Of a DNA stretch of 35,837 bases, positions 16,225 to 24,367 are shown piece by piece; positions within the stretch are counted from its first letter, which is position 1; every line of letters begins with the position of its first letter. The translations under genes and the position numbers were made by a program. Origin of the DNA: a bacterium (lineage in GTDB: Bacteria > Electryoneota > Electryoneia > Electryoneales > Electryoneaceae); assembly GCA_028278125.1 (NCBI GenBank), contig JANQEY010000196.1, forward strand, positions 1-35,837. Direction: 5' to 3'. Below the pieces are notes generated by a model. The model saw nothing but the letters and a program-made list of their open reading frames with translations. It was not told the origin of the DNA and searched no databases.

Positions 16225-16959
16225 ATGATAGAACAAGCTGCTAAACTGGTTCGTGAAGCGAACAAGGTCTCAGCATTTACAGGAGCCGGTATCTCCGTAG
16301 AGAGCGGTATTCCTCCTTTCCGTGGTGAGGGCGGCCTCTGGGACAAATACGATCCAAACGCGCTCAGTATCAATAATTTTTACGCTCACCCGAAACAGTC
16401 CTGGGTAGTTATCAAGGAAATTTTCTACGATTTTTTCGGAAAGGCTGAACCAAACGATGCCCATATCGGCCTGGCTAAACTGGAAAAAGCAGGGATGTTG
16501 TCAACTGTTGTTACCCAGAACATAGACAACCTGCACCAGGAAGCTGGTAATACGGAAGTTTACGAGTTCCATGGCAATTCCAAGCACCTCAAATGCACCC
16601 AGTGCGATAACCGTTACTTCGTACTTGATATCAACCTTGACGAACTGCCACCGTTTTGTAAGGAATGCGGTAGCCTCTTAAAACCTGATTTTGTCTTTTT
16701 CGGTGAGGGGATACCTGAAGTCGCCTACGAAGGCGCCCTTGTCGCCGCGCAGACTTCCGACCTGTTTATTGTCATTGGCACAACAGGTGAAGTAATGCCA
16801 GCCTGTATGATCCCCGACATTGCCAAGCAGTGCGGAGCAAATATTATCGAGATCAATCCTCAACCGTCAAACTTCACCCACCGTATCACCGACGTTTTTA
16901 TCCAGGACAAAGCCGGACATGCAATGAACCAGCTACTAAAAGCACTGAATATTTCTTAG
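16225..16959 (+). CDS. Sir2-family NAD-dependent protein deacylase (sirtuin)
   Basis: 244 residues, the usual bacterial CobB length. NAD-binding GAGIS at residues 20-24, then ESGIPPFRG; TQNIDNLH for nicotinamide/NAD; catalytic histidine in EFHGN; zinc finger C-T-Q-C and C-K-E-C; then KPDFVFFGEGIPE and VIGTTGEVMPA, EINPQ at the C-terminus. All motifs are in place, so it should be active, removing acyl groups from lysines while using NAD+ and producing O-acyl-ADP-ribose. The Y-x-x-R pair that favours succinyl or malonyl groups in CobB/SIRT5 is not evident in the W-V-V-I-K-E-I-F-Y-D segment, so deacetylation is more likely. GGGTG precedes the ATG. It lies 33 bases after the SLC12-like transporter. 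Confidence 0.92.
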   Translation: MIEQAAKLVREANKVSAFTGAGISVESGIPPFRGEGGLWDKYDPNALSINNFYAHPKQSWVVIKEIFYDFFGKAEPNDAHIGLAKLEKAGMLSTVVTQNIDNLHQEAGNTEVYEFHGNSKHLKCTQCDNRYFVLDINLDELPPFCKECGSLLKPDFVFFGEGIPEVAYEGALVAAQTSDLFIVIGTTGEVMPACMIPDIAKQCGANIIEINPQPSNFTHRITDVFIQDKAGHAMNQLLKALNIS

Positions 16960-16977
16960 AAACACTTTGAAATTTAA

Positions 16978-17006
16978 TTGACTTTAGCCTGAATAGAATC
17001 TAAAAT
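16978..17006 (+). promoter_or_regulatory. Promoter of the first FG-GAP repeat gene
   Basis: TTGACT (16978-16983), 17-base spacer, TAAAAT (17001-17006), with a leader of about 155 A/T-rich bases. Confidence 0.55.
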
Positions 17007-17169
17007 TACAGTTTATAATTTATTTATATTAACAATAAGACATTATTTAATTAATAAAGCATAATTAAATCAATAATATGCCATCTTATTCAAATAATTC
17101 AGCACACCTGTTCCTGCGAAACTCTTCAAGACCTTTCACTCAACTATTTCTAACATTCAGGGAGAAAAC

Positions 17170-18888
17170 ATGTCTATGAAACATCTTAACAGTCAATTAT
17201 TCCTAATCTTAACATTATTATTCCTTTTTGCCCCAGTACATGATGTTTCGGCACAAGAGGTTGTTTTCAGTGATGAAATATTACTGGCAAATCCTACGGA
17301 ACATCCGTATTCCGCTTTTGCGTTTGATATAGACAGTGATGGCGATTTGGACCTAGTCTCCGCTTCTTATGCTGACAATAAAATTGCCTGGTATGAGAAC
17401 CTTGACGGGCTTGGGAATTTCAGCACACAAAAAATCATATCAACTGAAGCAGGTGGAGCAATTTCAGTGTTCTGTTGTGATCTGGATGGCGATTCTGATG
17501 GTGATGTTATTTCAGCAGCGTTCAACGACGATGAGATAGCGTGGTATGAAAATATTGACGGTCTTGGTACATTCGGTCCAGAACAGGTAATTACTACCGA
17601 GGCTGAATACGCTAAGCAGGTTTTCTCTGCCGATCTGGATGGCGATGGTGATTACGATGTTCTCTCTGCCTCGAGTTCAGACAACAAAATCGCCTGGTAT
17701 GAAAACACCGATGGAATGGGCAGTTTTGGTCCTCAGCAAATAATCTCGGCTGAAGTTAATAATGCTAAATCGGTCTTTAGTGTCGACATCGATGGTGATG
17801 GAGATTTTGATGTTCTTTCAGCATCATATGGTAATATTATAGCCTGGTACGAGAACACTGATGGCCTGGGTACATTTAGTCTCCCACATGACATTGCGAC
17901 TGATGCAAACGCGGTCACCAGTGTTTCCAGTATCGATTTGGATGGCGATGGTGATAATGATGTATTGGCGTCTGATTTCCAAGCAAATGAGATATCATGG
18001 TATGAGAATACTGATGGTTCAGGGGATTTTGGCCCTGAACATGTTATTTCATCTGAGGTGGGTGGTGCCCAGTATGTGTCCTGCGCAGACCTGGATGGCG
18101 ATGGCGATAATGATGTTCTCGCAGCTTCCGGCAATGATAATACTTTTTCCTGGTTTGAAAACACAGATGGAACAGGCAATTTTGGCCCTATGCAGATAAT
18201 ATCATCTGACTGGTCAAACAGCATAGCGATTTACAGTCAAGACATTGATGGCGATGATGATTTAGATGTTATCACTGTATCACGAGACGATAATACAATT
18301 GGCTGGAATGAAAATACAGATGGTGCAGGTAATTTCAGCCCACCGAATATTATCACCTATGAAGTGGCCGGTGCAAAATCGATTTTTTGTTCGGATTTAG
18401 ATGGTGATGGCGATAATGATGTTTTATCTGTGTCCAATTCCGACAATTATATCGCCTGGAACAACAACACTGACGGTAATGGAACTTTCAGACAGCAACA
18501 ACAGATATCCATCTTAACCGAAGGTGCGGAATCAGTATTCAGCATTGATATTGACGGTGATGGCGATGATGATATTTTATCCGCATCCAGTGCAGACGAT
18601 AAGATCGCCTGGTATGAAAACACGGATGGAACAGGCTACTTTGGTCTTCAACAGGTCATCACAACTGAAGCAGATAGCGCAATATCTGTGTTCAGTGCCG
18701 ACCTGGACGGAGATGGAGATAACGATGTCCTCTCTGCCTCAATTAACGATAATAAAATAGCTTGGTATGAAAATACTGATGGACTTGGTGGATTTGGTCC
18801 TCAGCAGGTTGTTTCGACAGATGTCGATTATCCCAGGGCTGTCTTCAGTGCGGATATAGATGGAGATGGAGATCTTGACGTGATTTAG
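17170..18888 (+). CDS. FG-GAP/VCBS repeat secreted protein, N-terminal part of a frameshifted gene
   Basis: The frame opens at an ATG with AGGGAG eight bases upstream. Residues 1-28 are a signal peptide ending VSAQE. The rest consists of repeats of about 51 residues with consensus V-F-S-x-D-(L/I)-D-G-D-G-D-x-D-V-L-S-A-S, then (D/N)-N-K-I-A-W-Y-E-N-T-D-G-x-G-x-F-G-x-x-Q-x-I. The D-x-D-G-D-G-D loops are calcium-binding motifs of FG-GAP/VCBS beta-propellers. Ten WYEN-type blade ends fall before the stop. The frame ends at TAG (18886-18888) in the middle of a calcium loop strand (DGDGDLDVI); adding one base between 18886 and 18887 restores SAS and joins the next frame. It is either a real one-base deletion or a sequencing error. 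The paralogue 1.2 kb downstream is intact. Confidence 0.8.
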   Translation: MSMKHLNSQLFLILTLLFLFAPVHDVSAQEVVFSDEILLANPTEHPYSAFAFDIDSDGDLDLVSASYADNKIAWYENLDGLGNFSTQKIISTEAGGAISVFCCDLDGDSDGDVISAAFNDDEIAWYENIDGLGTFGPEQVITTEAEYAKQVFSADLDGDGDYDVLSASSSDNKIAWYENTDGMGSFGPQQIISAEVNNAKSVFSVDIDGDGDFDVLSASYGNIIAWYENTDGLGTFSLPHDIATDANAVTSVSSIDLDGDGDNDVLASDFQANEISWYENTDGSGDFGPEHVISSEVGGAQYVSCADLDGDGDNDVLAASGNDNTFSWFENTDGTGNFGPMQIISSDWSNSIAIYSQDIDGDDDLDVITVSRDDNTIGWNENTDGAGNFSPPNIITYEVAGAKSIFCSDLDGDGDNDVLSVSNSDNYIAWNNNTDGNGTFRQQQQISILTEGAESVFSIDIDGDGDDDILSASSADDKIAWYENTDGTGYFGLQQVITTEADSAISVFSADLDGDGDNDVLSASINDNKIAWYENTDGLGGFGPQQVVSTDVDYPRAVFSADIDGDGDLDVI

Positions 18889-18896
18889 CGTCGTAT

Positions 18897-19691
18897 TTGG
18901 ACAACAAGGTGGCGTGGTACGAGAATACCGATGGTTCCGGCGATTTTGGTGAACAGCAAATAATAGCTGATAGCGCCGGGGGCGCAAGCTCAGTAATCTG
19001 TATTGATATTGATAATGATGGTGATAATGATATTGTCGCGGCATGTTTTGAAGATGACAAAATCACCTGGTACGAAAATACTGACGGACTTGGTAATTTC
19101 AGCATTGAGAATATTGTCGCCTGGATTAATGGACCGGTGTCCATTTATTACGCAGACCTCGATGGTGATAATGATTTTGAAATAATATCTGCTTCACCAG
19201 GTGCACGTCGTATCTCATGGTATGAAAATACAGATGGATTGGGAAGTTTTGGCTATCAACGCGATCTGATGTTTAATGCCGATGATGCCTACTGCGTTTT
19301 CAGTTCCGACCTGGACAATGATGGAGACTATGATATACTTGCCGGAATAGAAGACAGGATATCCTGGTTCAGAAACGAAACTATCCTGGGAATTGAAGAG
19401 GGAAATACCAGGATCGGTAGTCCCACAGCATATGTAATTCAGTCGTTATATCCCAATCCTTTTAATCCAAATACTACCGTAACCATTGGTTTACCTGTAG
19501 CTGGAAACCTTCGGGTTGATGTATATAATATCATGGGCCAACAGGTAGAATCTATTGCTGATACCCGGTTTACTGCTGGCCACCACAGTTTCATCTTCAA
19601 TGGCACCGATTTATCCAGCGGGATATATTTTATCAGGGCAACAGTACCCGGCAAGATGGATCAATTCAAGAAAGTTGTTTTGATGAAATGA
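18897..19691 (+). CDS. FG-GAP repeat protein, C-terminal part of the same frameshifted gene with sorting domain
   Basis: Continuation of the upstream gene in the next frame: readable repeat sequence resumes at 18888 (ASYLDNKVAWYENTDG), so the TTG at 18897 is not a genuine start and has no ribosome site. It contains three more WYEN-type blade ends and a terminal SWFRNE blade, making 14 in the rejoined protein. The last ~85 residues are a type IX type A sorting domain: YPNPFNPN, YNIMGQQ, SSGIYF, KKVVLMK. Taken alone this piece would not be exported, as it has no signal peptide. The rejoined protein would be about 840 residues, very close to the 868 of the neighbouring paralogue. Confidence 0.75.
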   Translation: MDNKVAWYENTDGSGDFGEQQIIADSAGGASSVICIDIDNDGDNDIVAACFEDDKITWYENTDGLGNFSIENIVAWINGPVSIYYADLDGDNDFEIISASPGARRISWYENTDGLGSFGYQRDLMFNADDAYCVFSSDLDNDGDYDILAGIEDRISWFRNETILGIEEGNTRIGSPTAYVIQSLYPNPFNPNTTVTIGLPVAGNLRVDVYNIMGQQVESIADTRFTAGHHSFIFNGTDLSSGIYFIRATVPGKMDQFKKVVLMK

Positions 19692-19696
19692 TTTTA

Positions 19697-19770
19697 CCTG
19701 GGTTGCGAGCCAACTCAGGCTATACAACATATGAAATCAGGGTGTAGCCAGGGTTGACTCGCAACCCGGG
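19697..19770. repeat. Head-to-head pair of class 1 REP-like elements
   Basis: The right element (19744-19770, forward) is GTAG followed by a CAGGGTTG.../...CAACCCGG hairpin. The left one (19697-19723, reverse) is its inverted, slightly degenerate partner, with ATAG in place of GTAG. Bases 19697-19739 match 24261-24303 beyond the hairpin, including the ACAACATAT tail. Confidence 0.65.
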
Positions 19771-19828
19771 CAGTTCTGGAAATATATTGTTAGTATTATA
19801 CGCCCGTTAGCTCGCCTATCAGTGCTCG

Positions 19829-19845
19829 CCCGCCTCTGGCGGGTT
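19829..19845 (+). terminator. Probable terminator after the frameshifted FG-GAP gene
   Basis: CCCGCC-TCT-GGCGGG stem-loop followed by TTTTATTGTTTT. It lies about 140 bases after the stop codon at 19691. Confidence 0.6.
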
Positions 19846-19984
19846 TTATTGTTTTAGTTATAACTGTTTAAGTATGAGATCGAAAACACCTTTTAAGCAT
19901 AATTCCATAATCTGAAACCAGATTATTGCAAAAGTAAGGATATTTCCAGAAATGGAGAATTTTTTATAAATCTGTCATTCCAAG

Positions 19985-20013
19985 TGGACAATTGGCAGGT
20001 TTGATATTATACT
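19985..20013 (+). promoter_or_regulatory. Promoter of the second FG-GAP repeat gene
   Basis: TGGACA (19985-19990), 17-base spacer, TATACT (20008-20013); five of six consensus matches in each box. Leader about 80 bases. Confidence 0.55.
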
Positions 20014-20100
20014 AAAAATTGAATACGGACGGCAATCAGGCTGTCCATCAAACAATGTTGTACCCTGATATAAAACGTTGAATCCAGCACGGGGGAGATC

Positions 20101-22707
20101 ATGAAAGCATTGTTTACTATTACACACCGTCCTGTCCAGTCGTTTATAATCCCTGTTATTATTCTTGTTGCCCTGAACAGCGTTTCAGCGACGGAAATTA
20201 TATTCAGTGAGCACAATATAATTTCCAGCCTTGTTCGTACTCCTGTTCATGCTGTTGGGATAGATATTGATGGAGATGGTGACAAAGATGTGGTTTCCGC
20301 CTCTGCCGAGGGAGTAGTAGCCTGGCAGGAAAATTCTGATGGATTTAATACTTCAAATTCGCAAATTATCATTACTTCAGGCTTAGATCATATTCATACA
20401 GTTTTTAGTATCGACATAGATGGAGATGAAGATAATGATGTAATTGTCAGTACTAGTAGTTATAGTCCATATGTTCCCGGTATTGCATGGTATGAAAATA
20501 TTGATGGATTGGGAAACTTTGATTCGGAAGCAAATATTATCCATGACAACATGGGCACAACGTTATTTAATTGCGTTGATATAGATGTTGATGGTGATAT
20601 TGATGTCGTTTCTGCATCTGGCAGCAGCATCTATTGGTATGAAAACACGGATGGAACAGGTTTTTATATGCCAGCTCTAATTATTGCTACAGATGTACCC
20701 GGTGTTTCAACTATTTTTTGTGCTGACCTGGATGGAGATGAAGATTTTGACGTTCTAACAGGGTCAACTGTTAATGACCGCGTCGCCTGGTACGAAAATG
20801 TTGACGGATCAGGAACTTTCGGTGAACCACAGGTTATTGATGACGAATCAAATAATTACAGATCGGTTATTTGCATCGATTTGGATAATGACGGTGATAA
20901 CGATGTAATATCTGCATCAGACTATTGGGGTGAAGCCGGTGGACTTTCCTGGTTTGAAAATATTGATGGGCTTGGTAATTTTGGACCATATCAAACTATT
21001 GATATAGATGCTCGTTATGCAAATTCTGTCATCAGTAATGATTTTGATGGAGATGGTGACAATGATGTTATCATAAACGTGACAGGTGAATACTGGGAGG
21101 AGGATTCCAGGATTGTATGGTATGAAAACACCGATGGCATGGGAACATTCCAGGTACAACAAATAATCTCTACAGATGAAAATTTGGCCAATTCAATCTA
21201 TTGCACTGACCTCGATAATGACAACGATGTAGATTTACTCACAGCTTCACCTGATAACCATCAAGTAGCATGGTACGAAAATGAAGACGGACTTGGCAGT
21301 TTCGGATCAAGGTTGATCATAAGTTCACTAGCCGATGCCGTTCAGTCAATTTTCAGCACCGATCTCGATGGTGACGGCGACAAGGATGTTCTTTCAGCAT
21401 CACCCGGTGACAATAAAATAGCCTGGTATGAGAACACTGACGGTTTTGGTTCGTTCGGTCAACAACAGGTTATTTCAATCGTTACTGATGAAGCTAATTC
21501 AGTTTACAGCGCAGACCTGGATAGTGATGGAGACAACGATGTCTTGTCTGCATCAACCAATATCGCCGAGATCGCATGGTACGAGAACACAGACGGGCTC
21601 GGAAATTTCAGCGATTTCCGGGTTATCTCTTCTGATGCTGAAGGCGCCACATCGGTTTTCAGCGTTGATATTGATGGGGATGGTGATTATGACGTTTTAT
21701 CCGCATCGTACGCCTTCTGGTTGCTGGAAGGAAAAATCGCCTGGTATGAAAACCTTGACGGATTTGGTGATTTCGGTCCGCAGCAGGTTATCAGCAACGA
21801 TATAGATGGCACCAACTACCTTTTCAGTGCCGATATCGACGATGATGGTGATTTTGATGTTCTTTCCGCAACTACCGGTGAATATATCCCGAACAGCAGG
21901 GTATGCTGGTATGAAAATGTTAACGGTCTGGGTGACTTTGGACCTCAGCAGGTAATCTCCAACGAAGTTGACGGCGCCAATTGTGTATTCTGCGGGGATA
22001 TAGATGGCGATGGTGACCTGGATGTTCTCTCATCGTCGTTCGGCGGATGGATGGAAGACAGTAAAATCGCCTGGTATGAAAACACCGACGGCCTGGGAAA
22101 TTTCGGGCCACAACGGATTATTACAACTGAAGTAGATCGTGCCCGGTCGGTTTTTTGTGTTGACCTCGACCTTGACGGTGACAATGATGTCCTCTCGGCA
22201 TCCGAAGAAGATGATATCATCGCCTGGTACGAGAACACTGACGGTTTTGGGGATTTTGGAGAGAGACAGGTTATCTCCTTCGAATCTGACGGTGCAGTCT
22301 CTGTTTTAAGTACAGACATTGACGGTGACGGGATATATGATGTTATCGCCGCGTCAAAAAATGACGGCAAAATTGCCTGGTTCCGTAATGAGGAAATTAA
22401 CGGGATTGAAGAGCTGGAAAGGTGGGATAACGAGATACCCAGTTCATTTGTTCTTCAATCAGTATATCCCAATCCATTTAATGCTATCGCTACTATAACT
22501 GTTGGACTTCCCACAACATCTGATCTGAGTCTCCAGGTATATAATGCCTTGGGACAGGAAGTGGCTAAACTCACGTCAGGCCAACATACCGCTGGTTATC
22601 ACAGCTTTGTTTTCGACGGCCACGATTTATCCAGCGGGATTTATTTCATCCGGGCGTCGGTTCCTGGTAAGATGGATGAGATCAGGAAAGTTGTATTGAT
22701 GAAATAG
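20101..22707 (+). CDS. FG-GAP/VCBS repeat secreted protein with type IX sorting domain (intact paralogue)
   Basis: 868 residues from an ATG with GGGGGAG six bases upstream. A signal peptide covers residues ~1-30 (ends VSATE). Fourteen repeats follow, mostly of about 51 residues, each with a D-(I/L)-D-G-D-G-D-x-D-V calcium-loop and an (A/S)-W-Y-E-N-x-D-G-(L/F)-G-x-F turn; some carry a short insert (for example EYWEEDSR, SFGGWMEDSK) before the W-Y-E-N. The final blade is AWFRNE, then the sorting domain (YPNPFNAI, YNALGQE, SSGIYF, KVVLMK). Fourteen repeats would fit two seven-bladed propellers. It shares repeat number, last blade and C-terminus with the upstream frameshifted gene, so the two arose by tandem duplication. 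Probable role: calcium-stabilised surface adhesin or ligand-binding protein; no catalytic motif seen. Confidence 0.85.
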   Translation: MKALFTITHRPVQSFIIPVIILVALNSVSATEIIFSEHNIISSLVRTPVHAVGIDIDGDGDKDVVSASAEGVVAWQENSDGFNTSNSQIIITSGLDHIHTVFSIDIDGDEDNDVIVSTSSYSPYVPGIAWYENIDGLGNFDSEANIIHDNMGTTLFNCVDIDVDGDIDVVSASGSSIYWYENTDGTGFYMPALIIATDVPGVSTIFCADLDGDEDFDVLTGSTVNDRVAWYENVDGSGTFGEPQVIDDESNNYRSVICIDLDNDGDNDVISASDYWGEAGGLSWFENIDGLGNFGPYQTIDIDARYANSVISNDFDGDGDNDVIINVTGEYWEEDSRIVWYENTDGMGTFQVQQIISTDENLANSIYCTDLDNDNDVDLLTASPDNHQVAWYENEDGLGSFGSRLIISSLADAVQSIFSTDLDGDGDKDVLSASPGDNKIAWYENTDGFGSFGQQQVISIVTDEANSVYSADLDSDGDNDVLSASTNIAEIAWYENTDGLGNFSDFRVISSDAEGATSVFSVDIDGDGDYDVLSASYAFWLLEGKIAWYENLDGFGDFGPQQVISNDIDGTNYLFSADIDDDGDFDVLSATTGEYIPNSRVCWYENVNGLGDFGPQQVISNEVDGANCVFCGDIDGDGDLDVLSSSFGGWMEDSKIAWYENTDGLGNFGPQRIITTEVDRARSVFCVDLDLDGDNDVLSASEEDDIIAWYENTDGFGDFGERQVISFESDGAVSVLSTDIDGDGIYDVIAASKNDGKIAWFRNEEINGIEELERWDNEIPSSFVLQSVYPNPFNAIATITVGLPTTSDLSLQVYNALGQEVAKLTSGQHTAGYHSFVFDGHDLSSGIYFIRASVPGKMDEIRKVVLMK

Positions 22708-22755
22708 TTTATAAAATCCGAATTGTTAGTCAACCCGCGCTACACCTGTGGGTGG

Positions 22756-22784
22756 CCCTGTCAGCTTCGATGACAGGGTTTATT
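22756..22784 (+). terminator. Terminator of the intact FG-GAP gene
   Basis: Eight-base stem CCCTGTCA/TGACAGGG with a GCTTCGA loop, followed by TTTATT. It lies about 50 bases past the stop codon and doubles as the hairpin of a REP-like element. Confidence 0.6.
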
Positions 22785-22800
22785 CAATTAAAATTAAAAC

Positions 22801-22830
22801 AATAAAACCCTGTTAGGCAAGCTAACAGGG
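22801..22830 (-). terminator. Terminator of the DUF134 / NifX-like unit
   Basis: On the reverse strand: CCCTGTTAG, CTTGC loop, CTAACAGGG, then TTTTATT. It lies about 70 bases beyond the DUF134 stop. Confidence 0.65.
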
Positions 22831-22896
22831 GCATAAAAATTGATAGTATATAATCCGGGTGGCCCGACTGACTCGCTAGCTGGATTTCTCCACTGT

Positions 22897-23283
22897 CTAG
22901 TCATCCTCAATCACCTTACCACAGCATGTGACTTGACGATTCTGTCGTCTTCTTTTCCTGTCGCCACACCGAGGGCAGCGGGGTGTTTCGGGTGCTGTTT
23001 CGTATGGACCACCCGCGATTTTTAATACCCTGGTATTAACCAGGGCATCGGTCATTTTCCTGTGAGCTGACTCGAGGATACGTCCTGCTGTGGGACGTGA
23101 TACACCCATAGCCTTCGCAACCGCCACCTGGTAATATCCTTCAAGGTGAGTCAAGCGGAGGGCTTCGAGTTCATCGACTGTGAGGACAACTTCTTCGAGG
23201 TCCCTGTACCTGTATCCCACTGGTTTAAAAGCGGACACTCCGGGATCATGTGATACTCTTCTCTGTTTAAAGGGTCTTGGCAA
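22897..23283 (-). CDS. DUF134 (UPF0251) family DNA-binding protein
   Basis: 128 residues. Begins MPRP, as nearly all members do, and has the family core: F-K-P-V-G, L-x-E-V-V-L-T-V-D-E-L-E-A-L-R-L, then a helix-turn-helix (VAKAMGVSRPTAGRILESAHRKMTDAL), then G-G-x-Y. The C-terminus adds a possible zinc knuckle, CPRCGDRKRRRQ...TCCGK. The start is a TTG with AGAGGTG seven bases upstream. Members are predicted regulators, usually next to NifX/NifB-type proteins as here: that gene lies 173 bases upstream on the same strand, with a REP-like element between them. Biological target unknown. Confidence 0.9.
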   Translation of the reverse strand: MPRPFKQRRVSHDPGVSAFKPVGYRYRDLEEVVLTVDELEALRLTHLEGYYQVAVAKAMGVSRPTAGRILESAHRKMTDALVNTRVLKIAGGPYETAPETPRCPRCGDRKRRRQNRQVTCCGKVIEDD

Positions 23284-23347
23284 TAAACACCTCTTTCAAA
23301 TTCTTGGATATAGAAGCAATCCCTATTCTCTGAATGAGATTGCTGTG

Positions 23348-23376
23348 TTGGTGGGCAAAAACACCCACCGAGCTAC
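23348..23376 (-). repeat. REP-like element, class 2 (GTAGCTC + hairpin)
   Basis: Reverse strand: GTAGCTC, then GGTGGGTG, a T-rich loop and CCCACC. It lies between the NifX-like gene and DUF134; homologous to 6021-6049. Confidence 0.6.
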
Positions 23377-23456
23377 ACTGACGTTTCGGTTCGTTGCGCT
23401 AGCAATGACGCTCCAAGAACTATTCATCAGAGATGGAGCTGGTGAATAAATAACTG

Positions 23457-23936
23457 TTAATCTTCACAACAACGTTTGCCATGACGTCCACGGTTCCTGT
23501 TTTCCGATCCGCAGCACCCATTGCCGGGATGAACAGTTTGTCTTTGATGTTGATGCCTGCCTTCGCTTTCGCAACACCTGCCCTGTCCATCGTGAATAGA
23601 CCGTTTCATGGTAGGTTCATCTACAGGTTTTATAGCGCCTTCTTTAACAATGTTAACAGCCTGTTCGACTGTCACACTTCGGATGATAAACAGGTCCCAT
23701 CCCCGCGCTTTAATATCTTCAAAAGCGTGGGGGCCAACGTTTCCTGTGATAACACAGGAAATATCCTCTTCTTTAAAACGAAGTGTCCCGTGTCGCGGTT
23801 CATCATGTACATCGCCAGAGACAGATTGGATCTCCATAGTATCCGGTTTTACCAGCAAATGGCACCTGGAATGACCGAACCGTTTACTGATTTTTGATTC
23901 GAGTTGATCACCGTCAGCGGAAACAAGGTAATACAT
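23457..23936 (-). CDS. Dinitrogenase iron-molybdenum cofactor family (NifX/NafY/NifB-C-terminal-like) protein
   Basis: About 159 residues from the ATG at 23936, which has GGAG nine bases upstream (an upstream TTG at 23978 is less likely). The domain is a ribonuclease-H-like fold: Y-Y-L-V-S-A-D-G-D-Q-L-E-S-K-I-S-x-R-F-G-H start, C-V-I-T-G-N-V-G-P-H-A-F-E strand-loop, D-L-F-I-I near the end, then E-Q-A-V. After it comes a hydrophilic tail with three cysteine pairs (RCCES, GCCGS, RCCED) and histidines, likely metal-binding. No nif genes occur in the window, so a role in iron-sulfur or metal cofactor handling is more plausible than nitrogen fixation. Same strand as, and upstream of, the DUF134 gene. 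Confidence 0.87.
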   Translation of the reverse strand: MYYLVSADGDQLESKISKRFGHSRCHLLVKPDTMEIQSVSGDVHDEPRHGTLRFKEEDISCVITGNVGPHAFEDIKARGWDLFIIRSVTVEQAVNIVKEGAIKPVDEPTMKRSIHDGQGRCCESEGRHQHQRQTVHPGNGCCGSENRNRGRHGKRCCED

Positions 23937-24138
23937 TTTATTCTCCAAATAATTTGTAATGAAACAACATCTCAACACCTGACTAACAACATTGAATTAT
24001 TAGCATATGTTCATAACTAAGATATGATTATTGTTTATTAAATTCAACTCGAAAGAAGATTTATGGAGGAAGCTGTCTAAGTTAAGTTTATAAAACTGGT
24101 AAAAAATGATTCGAGAATAAAAACATAAAAACTAACGA

Positions 24139-24182
24139 CACTGGATCCCCGATTCCTTCTTCGCCAAAGCTTGGGTGGGCAG
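24139..24182. repeat. 44-base dispersed repeat, copy 1
   Basis: Shares the pattern ACTG(G/A)ATCCCCGATTCC, TCGC, AAGCTT and GGTGG(G/A)CAG with 24517-24560, same length and orientation. A degenerate piece occurs at 6075-6103. Confidence 0.6.
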
Positions 24183-24212
24183 GCATATCCGGGATGACTT
24201 TGTTGAGAGTTC

Positions 24213-24252
24213 TATGCCCCCGTTAACTCGTCTAACAGGGTTTTATTGTTTT
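24213..24252 (+). repeat. Terminator-like repeat block
   Basis: Imperfect CCCCGTTA.../...TAACAGGG stem followed by TTTTATTGTTTT. It matches 22796-22835 on the other strand. No forward-strand gene lies just upstream, so it is probably carried with the repeat rather than serving a gene. Confidence 0.55.
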
Positions 24253-24260
24253 AGAATTTA

Positions 24261-24325
24261 CCTGGGTTGCGAGCCAACCCAGGCTACACAACATATAAAT
24301 CCCAATAGTCATCCGAGTAGTATCC
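24261..24325 (-). mobile_element. Candidate 65-bp REP-like insertion
   Basis: The segment is absent from the otherwise colinear reverse-complement block at 22731-22835. On the reverse strand it ends with GTAG + CCTGGGTTG.../...CAACCCAGG (24287-24261). Its 24261-24303 part also matches 19697-19739. Confidence 0.5.
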
Positions 24326-24332
24326 GAATATA

Positions 24333-24359
24333 CCCTGTCATCGAAGCTGACAGGGCCAC
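24333..24359 (-). repeat. REP-like element, class 3 (GTGG + hairpin)
   Basis: Reverse strand: GTGG, CCCTGTCA, loop GCTTCGA, TGACAGGG; identical in this core to 22752-22778. Confidence 0.6.
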
Positions 24360-24367
24360 CCCCGTGT

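Larger units (their letters stand above)
19692..20100. other. Intergenic region between the two FG-GAP genes
   Basis: 409 bases holding an inverted pair of REP-like elements (19697-19770), a terminator-like hairpin (19829-19845) and a promoter (19985-20013). Bases 19799-19856 also resemble the terminator-like block at 24213-24252. No coding frame seen. Confidence 0.55.
22731..22835. repeat. Composite intergenic block (REP class 3 + terminator-like block)
   Basis: Bases 22731-22779 and 22796-22835 match, as reverse complement and in the same order, 24332-24380 and 24213-24252. The first part contains GTGG followed by CCCTGTCA/TGACAGGG (22752-22778). The link between the parts is 16 bases here and 79 bases in the other copy. 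Confidence 0.65.

Noticed and set aside
17733..18224. Long reverse-strand frame across the FG-GAP repeats (also at 21945-22370)
   Set aside because: Serine/proline-rich periodic translation is the antisense of the D-G-D-G-D repeats.
17170..22707. CRISPR-like periodicity (about 153 bases) in the FG-GAP genes
   Set aside because: The repeats are coding, vary at third positions and have no spacer structure.
22840..23025. Forward frame of 61 codons over the DUF134 gene
   Set aside because: Antisense of a well-supported gene, no ribosome site.
23457..23936. Evidence for nitrogen fixation
   Set aside because: Only a NifX-type domain with its usual DUF134 partner; such pairs occur widely in non-fixing bacteria and archaea.
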